Shown piece by piece: positions 6,679-12,767 of a stretch of DNA of 12,767 nucleotides. A program made the position numbers and the translations under genes. The notes under the pieces were generated by a model. It worked only from the letters and a program-made list of their open reading frames with translations. It was not told the origin of the DNA and did not search any database. Numbering within the stretch: the first letter of the stretch is position 1; every line of letters begins with the position of its first letter. The stretch lies in NCBI GenBank assembly GCA_030636885.1, contig DAOVVY010000008.1:1-12767 (forward strand), in the 5' to 3' direction. The DNA is from Candidatus Nanohaloarchaea archaeon. Its GTDB lineage: Archaea > EX4484-52 > GLR71.

Positions 6679-7092
6679 TTATTTCTTTTTTGCTGCTTTT
6701 GTGACTTTAGGAAGCGCTATGACTGGCGGTATCCCTGCCATCTCTGAAAGCATCAGAGCTTTTAGTCCTGCAGTCTTGAAAAGATGGTTTATTATGTCGA
6801 TGTGTTCGTTTTCTGGAAGTTTCTTGTTTTTTGTCCATTCTTCCATTGACTTTTTGTTGTCTTCACCTGTGTAGATGATTGTACCTTCAATATCAAGAGT
6901 TGCAACATTTGGTTCGAATGCACTTCTGAAACTGAACTTTATGTTCAAGATATCGCTTTTTGCACCGAATGCATTGATCTTTCCTTCTTTTACGCTTTCT
7001 ATTTTTGGTACTGTGTTGATTGAAAGCTTCTGGTTTGTGTTTCCAGTCTTTTCTACATTTAGTTTGTTATAGTTTATGCTGATTACACCCAT
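6679..7092 (-). CDS. Small conserved-looking cytosolic protein, possibly SecB-like
   Basis: A 137-residue soluble protein without signal peptide or membrane segment. The first half is predicted beta strands (ISINYNKLNV, ILNIKFSFRSAF, VATLDIEGTIIYTG). The second half is helical (SMEEWTKNKKLPENEHIDIINHLFKTAGLKALMLSEM) and ends with IPPVIALPKV and a Lys-rich tail. Strands followed by two helices and a hydrophobic Pro-rich end recall SecB-like export chaperones, and its neighbours are exported proteins. This is a fold-level guess, not a recognised signature. The start is supported by an AGGTG ribosome-binding site 7 nt before the ATG and a TATA box upstream. It is convergent with HTH regulator 2 and divergent from the S-layer gene. 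Confidence 0.72.
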   Translation of the reverse strand: MGVISINYNKLNVEKTGNTNQKLSINTVPKIESVKEGKINAFGAKSDILNIKFSFRSAFEPNVATLDIEGTIIYTGEDNKKSMEEWTKNKKLPENEHIDIINHLFKTAGLKALMLSEMAGIPPVIALPKVTKAAKKK

Positions 7093-7099
7093 TTGAGTA

Positions 7100-7132
7100 C
7101 ACCTACTTCTTTTTTAGGATTAAGATTTATAA
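7100..7132 (-). promoter_or_regulatory. Promoter and ribosome-binding site of the minus-strand small gene
   Basis: On the minus strand TTATAAAT (7125-7132) lies about 36 bp before the ATG at 7092, predicting a leader of about 10 nt. AGGTG (7100-7104) sits 7 nt before the ATG, right at the expected 5' end of the transcript. Confidence 0.5.
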
Positions 7133-7168
7133 GAGTTGTGTTTATTTTTTTGTTTTTTGATTGTTGTT

Positions 7169-7231
7169 GGTATCGAGATACCAGACCATTTATAAATGGG
7201 CAGGGATTGGAATCCCGAAAGCTTTATAAAG
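7169..7231. promoter_or_regulatory. Four equally spaced palindromes: two tandem operator-TATA modules
   Basis: Four perfect palindromes occur in a row: GGTATCGAGATACC (7169-7182), CCATTTATAAATGG (7186-7199), GGGATTGGAATCCC (7203-7216) and CTTTATAAAG (7222-7231). Their centres (7175.5, 7192.5, 7209.5, 7226.5) are exactly 17 bp apart. The first and third share GGNATYGRRATNCC and look like dimer operators; the second and fourth share TTTATAAA, a TATA box. The 34-bp unit 7169-7202 matches 7203-7236 at 19 of 34 positions, indicating an old tandem duplication. The second unit has CGAAAG before its TATA, a good BRE, and predicts a plus-strand start at about 7253. TATA palindromes are symmetric, so minus-strand firing towards the gene at 7092 is also possible. 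The bound regulator is unknown. Confidence 0.6.
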
Positions 7232-7251
7232 AGTATTTTGGAAGTTACCTT

Positions 7252-7308
7252 ATCTATCGGTAGCTTTTGGCTAAAACCTACCGATGTATCAGAAGGTTTC
7301 TTTTTTTT
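7252..7308 (+). ncRNA. Candidate small RNA: hairpin followed by U8
   Basis: About 27 bp downstream of the centre of the CTTTATAAAG box begins a stem-loop: ATCGGTAG (7256-7263) pairs perfectly with CTACCGAT (7278-7285). A C-C mismatch follows, then a second stem TTTT/AAAA around GGCT. Eight T residues at 7301-7308 would end the transcript at about 57 nt. No reading frame is convincing here, and I recognise no C/D, H/ACA or riboswitch signature. The alternative is that this is a terminator or attenuator for a longer leader. Confidence 0.35.
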
Positions 7309-7311
7309 GAT

Positions 7312-7332
7312 AAAAACAGAGCGGTGTTTTTT
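7312..7332. terminator. A/T-stem hairpin with T-run, possible second terminator
   Basis: AAAAACA (7312-7318) and TGTTTTT (7325-7331) are perfect arms around GAGCGG, ending in a six-T run. It lies just after the candidate small RNA and could be a backup terminator that isolates it from the S-layer gene. Confidence 0.35.
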
Positions 7333-7454
7333 AATATGGCTGTTTTCAGTCTTTATTTTTAAAATAAGGTGAATTTGGTCTTTTTGAACAATTATATTGT
7401 TGTTTGAACTTTTATTTTGTTTTTTAAGTATGGTGTGTTGGTCTAATTTACTCT
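7333..7454. other. T-rich intergenic spacer with short inverted repeats
   Basis: This is the rest of the 493-bp gap between the minus-strand small gene and the S-layer gene. No gene is seen. It holds an AT-rich inverted repeat at 7351-7369 (CTTTATTTT, T, AAAATAAGG), a hairpin AACAAT/ATTGTT at 7387-7401, and TTTGAAC twice (7383-7389 and 7403-7409) with a 20-bp period. All are AT-rich, so chance is a real possibility. Confidence 0.3.
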
Positions 7455-7486
7455 TGTGGAACGGTTCTCAGACAACCTTATATATA
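7455..7486 (+). promoter_or_regulatory. S-layer promoter with TGTGGAACGGTT upstream element
   Basis: TTATATATA (7478-7486) is a strong TATA box predicting a start near 7508 and a leader of about 77 nt. TGTGGAACGGTT (7455-7466) lies about 11 bp upstream of it and is an exact 12-nt match to 5172-5183. The ribosome-binding site GGTGA (7575-7579) is 6 nt before the ATG. Confidence 0.55.
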
Positions 7487-7517
7487 CCCCCTGACAATAT
7501 GTATATAATTAGTTTTG

Positions 7518-7546
7518 TGAGATGTATCAATATTCTCTCAGAATAT
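7518..7546 (+). promoter_or_regulatory. S-layer mRNA leader structure with competing pairings
   Basis: In the leader, ATATTC (7530-7535) pairs with GAATAT (7541-7546) around the loop TCTCA (7536-7540). That loop is complementary to upstream TGAGA (7518-7522), so the two pairings could form a small pseudoknot or compete. Abundant S-layer messages often have protective leaders; a role here is inference. Confidence 0.3.
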
Positions 7547-7585
7547 AGGTTTTTTATTGAACAAATAAAAACTTGGTGAATAAAT

Positions 7586-9676
7586 ATGCAATTAAGAAAA
7601 ATTGGAACAGGACTTGTCGGTGCTATATTGACAAGTGCTACTCTTATGGGTGGCGCACTTGCTGCTGATTTGGGAACTTTCCCAGCACCATTCGCAACAG
7701 ATGATGGCGTACAGTCAACTATTGTTGTCGGATCAAGTGGATCAGTACAAGATGTTATTGGCGCAATAAACATTGGCGCAGCTCTAGCACAAGTTGGTGG
7801 AACTGTCGCTGGCGGTGTAGCAGCAACTACAACAGCTACTGGTGTAGAAGCAGATGATGTTCTTCTTGGAGCTTTAGTAAACACACAGTTTGCAACAGCT
7901 TTAAAAGACAATGATGTCGCAGGTCTTCTTGACACAAAAGTTACATGGATGGATGAAGATGTTGATGTTGAAGAAACAATAACTGTAGGTGCTGGTCTTG
8001 AGATTGGTGTCAGTGTTGAAGATGATGAAGATTTCGGTGCAGAAGTTGTCATGATAACAACAGCTAAAGATGCAGTTGTATATAAGTTTATAGTTGATGA
8101 CTCTGACTTTAACCGATCATTAGTTAGTGATGATGAACCATTAGACATAACAATTCTTGGTAAATCTGTTAAGATAACAAGTATTGCTGCAGATGGTAAA
8201 GTAGAACTTTCAGAAGGTATTGAAACTGCAATGACTATGGATACTACTGTTGAGGTTGGTGGTATGACTCTTGAAGTTACTGCTATTGGTAGTGATACTG
8301 TTGCATTTAAAGTCGGTGGAGAAACTGAGTTTATTGGTGATGGTGAAACAAGTGAAGTCGGTAATTCAGGAATCAAGGTCCGTGTAGATAACATCCTTTA
8401 TACAGATGAAGCTGCTACACGTCAAATTCTTGTGACTGTCGGTACAGATATCACATCAACAATCGAAGATGGAAATTCTATGGAACTCTTTGGGGAACCT
8501 GAAGATGAAGATGATGCCGTATGGACATGGGTTGTAGACGTAGGTGGTGCTGATAGTACATTTACTATAGGTGCTGCACACAGTCAGAAGTTTGATAACG
8601 ATGATGAAGCTTATGTAGCTCTTGGTGATTCAATCGCACTTCCTAATGACTATGCATTTGTTGAATTTACAGAACTTACTGAAACTGATATGGGAACATA
8701 TGAGATTTCGTTTGATGATGGTATTGACTTCAAGTTAGATGCTGCTGGTGTTTCAAATGCTGGTGCAGTTGATGATGAAACTGTTATCGTATTCAAATCT
8801 GAAGATTCTGAAGATGGATTTAAGATTGGATCTGAAGATACAGATACTATCTATGTAAGTGATAATCAGACTGCAGGTCTTGCATTCATGAATGATGATG
8901 GTGATATTCAGCAGATTGCTGTTGAGACATTCAATATCACTTATGAAGACAGTGTATATGTTGTTGATGTAAACTCTAGTGTATATGGTAACATAACAAT
9001 AACTGAACCTGTAACTGGTAAAGTCATAAATGTTGTTGCTACTACATCTTTTGACCGTCTTGGTACACTTGATGGTGAAGCTCAGAGTGGAGACATCACA
9101 TATGATGGCGCAAACATGGCTGGTAAAGAAGATGATGTAAGGACTACATATGGTACTATCATCGTAGATGCTGAAAATAATGCAGATGCTGATGTAGTTG
9201 TTATTGAAGTTCCTGCTGACGAAGTTAAAGCTACTGTAACTGTTAGTGGTACTGGTTCAACTGTAACTACTGCTGCTGCTGTTGAAGGTGGATACACTCC
9301 TGCTGCTCTTCCTGCTACAGGTATCGCAAAGCTTGACAGTGATGCTGAAGCTGCAAAGACTGGTAACTTAATCTTAGTTGGTGGTCCTGCTGTAAACAGT
9401 ATTGTTGCTGAACTTGCTGCTGCTGGTAAGACTCGAACTGCTGCTGAATGGAGAACTGAAACTGATGGTGTAAGAGATTACGCAGATAGCGCTCTTATCG
9501 AAGCAGTTGACGATGCATTCACAACAGGTAAAACAGCTCTAGTTGTTGCTGGTTACGGTGCAGATGATACAGGTAACGCAGCATATGTTCTACAGAACTA
9601 TGCTAAATTCGCTGACCAATTAACTGGTAAAGCTAAAGTAACTGTTACAGGTACAACAACTGACGCTGTTCAGTAA
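7586..9676 (+). CDS. S-layer protein, MJ0822-family-like
   Basis: A 696-residue exported surface-layer protein, the probable main cell-wall subunit. Residues 1-26 are a signal peptide (MQLRKIGTGLVGAIL, ending GGALA-AD). The mature N-terminus contains FPAPF and STIVVGSSGSVQDVIGAINI, and the C-terminus has NLILVGGPAVNSIVAEL and TALVVAGYGADDTGNAAYVL. Both resemble the paired N- and C-terminal domains of archaeal MJ0822-type S-layer proteins. The long middle is beta-rich, very acidic and cysteine-free, with sequons at NRS, NQT, NIT, NSS and NIT for possible N-glycosylation. No C-terminal membrane anchor is seen; the protein ends in VTVTGTTTDAVQ. Strongly repeated codon choices (GAT, GGT, GCT, ACT), a strong TATA box, GGTGA ribosome-binding site and hairpin terminator all fit very high expression. 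It is monocistronic. Confidence 0.92.
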   Translation: MQLRKIGTGLVGAILTSATLMGGALAADLGTFPAPFATDDGVQSTIVVGSSGSVQDVIGAINIGAALAQVGGTVAGGVAATTTATGVEADDVLLGALVNTQFATALKDNDVAGLLDTKVTWMDEDVDVEETITVGAGLEIGVSVEDDEDFGAEVVMITTAKDAVVYKFIVDDSDFNRSLVSDDEPLDITILGKSVKITSIAADGKVELSEGIETAMTMDTTVEVGGMTLEVTAIGSDTVAFKVGGETEFIGDGETSEVGNSGIKVRVDNILYTDEAATRQILVTVGTDITSTIEDGNSMELFGEPEDEDDAVWTWVVDVGGADSTFTIGAAHSQKFDNDDEAYVALGDSIALPNDYAFVEFTELTETDMGTYEISFDDGIDFKLDAAGVSNAGAVDDETVIVFKSEDSEDGFKIGSEDTDTIYVSDNQTAGLAFMNDDGDIQQIAVETFNITYEDSVYVVDVNSSVYGNITITEPVTGKVINVVATTSFDRLGTLDGEAQSGDITYDGANMAGKEDDVRTTYGTIIVDAENNADADVVVIEVPADEVKATVTVSGTGSTVTTAAAVEGGYTPAALPATGIAKLDSDAEAAKTGNLILVGGPAVNSIVAELAAAGKTRTAAEWRTETDGVRDYADSALIEAVDDAFTTGKTALVVAGYGADDTGNAAYVLQNYAKFADQLTGKAKVTVTGTTTDAVQ

Positions 9677-9687
9677 ATTTTTTGAAT

Positions 9688-9720
9688 GGGGAGCTTTATG
9701 CTCCTCTTTTTATTTTTTTT
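9688..9720 (+). terminator. Hairpin terminator of the S-layer gene
   Basis: GGGGAGC (9688-9694) pairs with GCTCCTC (9700-9706), with one G-U pair, around the loop TTTAT. A long T-rich run (9707-9720) follows. It is 11 nt after the stop codon and is the strongest terminator in the window. Confidence 0.75.
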
Positions 9721-9809
9721 ATTAAATTGATTGTTTCTTCTTGAGAATTTGATTGTTATCCTAATATAGAATTCGCTTTTAAAGTGGTCTTTGATTATTA
9801 ATATAAATT

Positions 9810-11138
9810 TTATAAATTATCTCCAATGACTTCCCAATGCCCACCTTTGGCAGGACCTACTCGTTTAAGTTTACCTTGTTCTTTTAGAGTTTTAATAATC
9901 TTCTTTACACCACTTGCTGAAAAATCTAACTTATGCATAAGTTCATCAATTGTAATCTTCGGATTTTGAGAGATCAATTCAATAATTTTCTGGTCACTTT
10001 TCTGGTCACTCGCATCTTGGTCATCTAAAACTATCTTTTTTCTCATAAAAGTTGTACTAAAAAAGTCTAAAAATGAATCAAATTTGACTGTTGGTTCCAA
10101 AATATTTATTTTTTCAATACCAGTTCCCCATTTTTCAACCAGATGAACTCTATGAAATATATTTGCAATCAATGAATTTCGTCGTTTAGATATTTTTCGA
10201 AATAATATGTCTTTTATAGTTAATCCCTCATATAAACTTCCTGGATTTATTATTTCTATACGGTTTTTAAATACTGCAATATTTATCTCTTGAGGTATTG
10301 AATAATCCCTATGACAAAATGCATTAGTTATCGCTTCTCTAAATGCATCTTTGTTTATCTCAGGTATATCAATACGATACAAGCCTTCAAGTCTCATACC
10401 TACATTAATGTGCTGCAAAATATAATTTTCTGCATGTATCATCAATTCAAAAATATCACCATCAAAATCGGTCATATCCAACGGTGTACTTGCTTTGTTT
10501 TCGCCTAAAAAAGTTGCACATCTAAGATTCAATAAACTAAAATATTTAGATGGATTTACTCCAAACAAAACAATTGATGCATTAGTCAATATATCATCTT
10601 TAATTAGTTCTAATTTTTCAAGAACCTCTTTTTTGGATGTATATATCAAACCTGCATTTTTGATATATGATTTTAATTTATTTTCAGAAATATCATCCAA
10701 ATTAAATTTTTCATTAACTTCGGTATCCCAACGCAATTTATCTTTATTTTTTTGCAAAATCAAATCTTCAATATCTTTTGCACTCAATTTCCTGTCTTCA
10801 TCACCCACACGCATATACGCTCTACCATATGCATAATATGGAACATGATTTCCCTGAAATTCAACTAAAACACATTCCTTATCGTTTATTAATATCTTAT
10901 TTATTTTTGGATATATTTTTGGTTCAATGTTGTCTGAAATAGATTTTGAAATGTTTCGTATTGTCTGCTCACTGACCATTTGACCAATAACGGTACCATC
11001 ATTTTTTATTCCAAAATAAATAGAACCCGAAAGATGCTTGTTAAGCATTGAAGATATTGATATAATCGCTTCTTTCAGTTCTGATGTTGATGTTTTTAAT
11101 TCAATTGTTTCTGTCTCTTTGAATGTCTGTGGATACAT
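9810..11138 (-). CDS. AlbA_2 / HATPase / winged-helix protein (COG2865-type)
   Basis: A 442-residue cytosolic protein with three parts. Residues about 8-127 are an AlbA_2 (Schlafen AlbA) domain: ETIELKTSTSELKEAIISIS, YFGIKNDGTVIG and YMRVGDEDRKLSAKDIEDLI. Residues about 225-370 are a GHKL-type HATPase_c_4 domain with FREAITNAFCHRDYS (266-280; Glu268 and Asn272 in the N box), NPGSL (298-302), RNSLIAN (320-326) and the Gly-rich WGTGIEKI (337-344). After an Asp/Gln/Lys linker (371-383), residues about 384-438 form a winged helix. Such proteins are annotated as ATP-binding putative transcriptional regulators; some relatives occur in defence or mobile regions, but nothing mobile is seen here. The gene is clearly more AT-rich than TruD, which hints at acquisition. 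It is leaderless, with a TATA box 29 bp before the ATG, and has no evident operon partner. Length and motifs look intact. Confidence 0.85.
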   Translation of the reverse strand: MYPQTFKETETIELKTSTSELKEAIISISSMLNKHLSGSIYFGIKNDGTVIGQMVSEQTIRNISKSISDNIEPKIYPKINKILINDKECVLVEFQGNHVPYYAYGRAYMRVGDEDRKLSAKDIEDLILQKNKDKLRWDTEVNEKFNLDDISENKLKSYIKNAGLIYTSKKEVLEKLELIKDDILTNASIVLFGVNPSKYFSLLNLRCATFLGENKASTPLDMTDFDGDIFELMIHAENYILQHINVGMRLEGLYRIDIPEINKDAFREAITNAFCHRDYSIPQEINIAVFKNRIEIINPGSLYEGLTIKDILFRKISKRRNSLIANIFHRVHLVEKWGTGIEKINILEPTVKFDSFLDFFSTTFMRKKIVLDDQDASDQKSDQKIIELISQNPKITIDELMHKLDFSASGVKKIIKTLKEQGKLKRVGPAKGGHWEVIGDNL

Positions 11139-11163
11139 ATATGATTTTTATTCAACAACCCTG

Positions 11164-11171
11164 TATATAAT
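11164..11171 (-). promoter_or_regulatory. TATA box of the AlbA_2/HATPase gene
   Basis: On the minus strand ATTATATA is centred about 29 bp upstream of the ATG at 11138, predicting a start 2-4 nt before it, effectively leaderless. No ribosome-binding site is visible. Confidence 0.5.
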
Positions 11172-11215
11172 TTGGTGACAACTTAAGTGGGTGTTTTTTG
11201 GGAAAGTTCTTTCAA

Positions 11216-11223
11216 TATTTAAA
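11216..11223 (+). promoter_or_regulatory. TATA box of truD
   Basis: TATTTAAA is centred about 27 bp upstream of the ATG at 11247, so transcription should begin at the start codon itself. No Shine-Dalgarno sequence precedes the gene, consistent with a leaderless mRNA. Confidence 0.5.
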
Positions 11224-11246
11224 ATTATTCATGCCTTATCTCTCTT

Positions 11247-12389
11247 ATGGATAAGATAATCAAGGCAAGATTGAAGCAGGTGCCGTCTGATTTTGTTGTG
11301 AAAGAGATATTGCCAGACAGGCGTATCCTTGATATTGATTCCAATTATGATTATCCTGAAGAGGGCAATACTCTACATTGCATGTTGAAGAAAGAGGATG
11401 TTGATCAGTTTCGTGCTGTGGGCATTGCAGCTTCTGAATTGGGCATTACTTCAAAAGATATTGCAATATGCGGGACAAAGGATAAAAGGGCACATACAAT
11501 ACAGAGAGTGTCAATTAAAGGATGTGCTATCGACGATATAGAGAAACTTGTGATTGACAATCCTGTTATAAAATATCTCGGCAGAGGGCCTGAATTGCGC
11601 ATTGGTGAGCTTTATGGCAATCACTTTGAGATAACATTGAGGGATATCGATGCAGATAAAGATGAATTGTCAAAATATCTTGAAAATATACTTGGCAATC
11701 CTAAATTTCCGAATCATTTCGGTGAGCAGAGGTTCGGTTCTATAAGGCCTATATCGCACATTGTGGGAAAACATGTGATTCTTGGTGATTTCAAGGGTGC
11801 TGTGCTTGATTATGTCTGTCTCTGCTTTCCTCGTGAATCTGAATCAATAAAGGCTGCAAGAACTATGGCAAAGACTGACCTTAAAGGGGCTCTTGAATTG
11901 TTTCCGGGGTCTTTCTATTATGAGAGGGTTATGGTGTCACATTTGATTGAGAGGCCAGATGATTATCGTGGTGCCTTTTTCAGGTTGCCTCCAAATCTTC
12001 AGAAACTTATGGTACATGCTTATCAGTCGTATCTTTTCAATAAGATTTTAGATAAAGTCATCTCTTCTGGTTTTGGGAATCGGATGCTTGAGATACCATT
12101 GTTCGGGTTCGGTATGAACATACCAAAAGACCCTAAACTTGTGGCTATAATGCGTGATGTTCTCAAAGAAGAGAAGATCAGTCTTGAAAATTTCAGAAAT
12201 GATGTCTCAAGACAATTGGGATCAAAAGGTGGTCGGAGAAAGGCATTTCAGACTGCTGAAAAGTTTAAGGTTTTAGAAATCAGTGATGATGAACTTAATG
12301 TAGGTAAGATAAAATGCAAGATTTCTTTTTCGCTTCGTAAAGGGACATATGCTACTGTTTTCTTAGGCAATTCTTTTGACTTGTCTTGA
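11247..12389 (+). CDS. truD: tRNA pseudouridine synthase TruD
   Basis: A 380-residue enzyme of the TruD family that converts uridine 13 of tRNA to pseudouridine (some archaeal and eukaryotic relatives also act at position 35 or on other RNAs). The catalytic aspartate is Asp79 in the motif CGTKDKRAHT (75-84). Other family signatures are QVPSDFVVKE (11-20), NHFGEQRFGS (156-165) and HAYQSYLFN (257-265). The length is close to bacterial members and at the short end for archaeal ones, which often have a larger TRUD insertion, so the domain may be compact. ATG 11247 is supported by the TATA box about 27 bp upstream. It is divergent from the AlbA_2/HATPase gene and convergent with the next gene, with a single base between the stop codons. 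Confidence 0.95.
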   Translation: MDKIIKARLKQVPSDFVVKEILPDRRILDIDSNYDYPEEGNTLHCMLKKEDVDQFRAVGIAASELGITSKDIAICGTKDKRAHTIQRVSIKGCAIDDIEKLVIDNPVIKYLGRGPELRIGELYGNHFEITLRDIDADKDELSKYLENILGNPKFPNHFGEQRFGSIRPISHIVGKHVILGDFKGAVLDYVCLCFPRESESIKAARTMAKTDLKGALELFPGSFYYERVMVSHLIERPDDYRGAFFRLPPNLQKLMVHAYQSYLFNKILDKVISSGFGNRMLEIPLFGFGMNIPKDPKLVAIMRDVLKEEKISLENFRNDVSRQLGSKGGRRKAFQTAEKFKVLEISDDELNVGKIKCKISFSLRKGTYATVFLGNSFDLS

Positions 12390-12390
12390 T

Positions 12391-12767
<377 letters not shown>

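Noticed and set aside
7169..7308. CRISPR array or tRNA-like cluster suggested by regular palindromes
   Set aside because: Units are only 17 or 34 bp apart and diverged, with no unique spacers and no cloverleaf; an operator-promoter reading fits better.
7397..7579. 60-codon plus frame just upstream of the S-layer gene
   Set aside because: It spans the TATA box and leader of the S-layer gene and has no ribosome-binding site or convincing composition.
7468..8394. Long 308-codon open frame on minus opposite the S-layer gene
   Set aside because: It is a shadow of strong codon bias in the S-layer gene: low-complexity Ser/Thr/Val/Pro composition, no domain, and it covers the S-layer promoter and leader.
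9728..9760. TTGATTGTT direct repeat after the S-layer terminator
   Set aside because: Two short AT-rich copies in a T-rich gap; not distinguishable from chance.

Overview
The window looks like a low-GC archaeal chromosome. Upstream regions carry TATA boxes instead of -10/-35 promoters, several transcripts appear leaderless, and the clear ribosome-binding sites are GGTGA/AGGTG. There is an S-layer protein that resembles the MJ0822 family, a pseudouridine synthase TruD, a DUF5667-like secreted protein and membrane-anchored winged-helix regulators. A DPANN-type lineage (for example Woesearchaeota-like) or a relative is my best guess, but the sequence alone does not fix the taxon. No tRNA, rRNA, CRISPR array, transposase or integrase was seen.

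Layout. 1-1368 (minus): a partial, unrecognised single-pass membrane protein running off the left edge. 1648-3572 (plus): a two-gene operon of an AmmeMemoRadiSam radical SAM enzyme and a membrane-anchored HTH regulator, overlapping by 4 nt. 3713-5083 (plus): a secreted, acidic, helical DUF5667-like protein with its own promoter, a 5' leader hairpin and a terminator. 5273-6655 (plus): an uncharacterised 149-residue protein followed closely by a second membrane-anchored HTH regulator homologous to the first. 6679-7092 (minus): a small, possibly SecB-like cytosolic protein. 7093-7585: a structured intergenic region with four evenly spaced palindromes, a candidate small RNA and the S-layer promoter. 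7586-9676 (plus): the S-layer protein. 9810-11138 (minus): an AlbA_2/HATPase/wHTH protein. 11247-12389 (plus): TruD. 12391-12767 (minus): a partial Cys-rich membrane protein with a poly-Asn tract encoded by a trinucleotide repeat.

How it may work together. Positions 1.6-9.7 kb look like a cell-envelope neighbourhood: two exported proteins (S-layer and DUF5667-like), two one-component regulators with an extracytoplasmic sensor domain and a cytoplasmic winged helix, and possibly an export chaperone. The two regulators flank the DUF5667-like gene and share a pair of ectodomain cysteines exactly 13 residues apart. A plausible but unproven reading is that they sense envelope state and bind DNA from the membrane. 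Candidate targets are a TGTGGAACGGTT motif shared upstream of the 5273 and S-layer genes, and the palindromes at 7169-7231.

The most unusual non-coding feature is at 7169-7231. Four perfect palindromes have centres exactly 17 bp apart and alternate operator-like and TATA-containing, so they form two diverged 34-bp operator-promoter modules. The second module points at a hairpin-plus-U8 transcript of about 57 nt.
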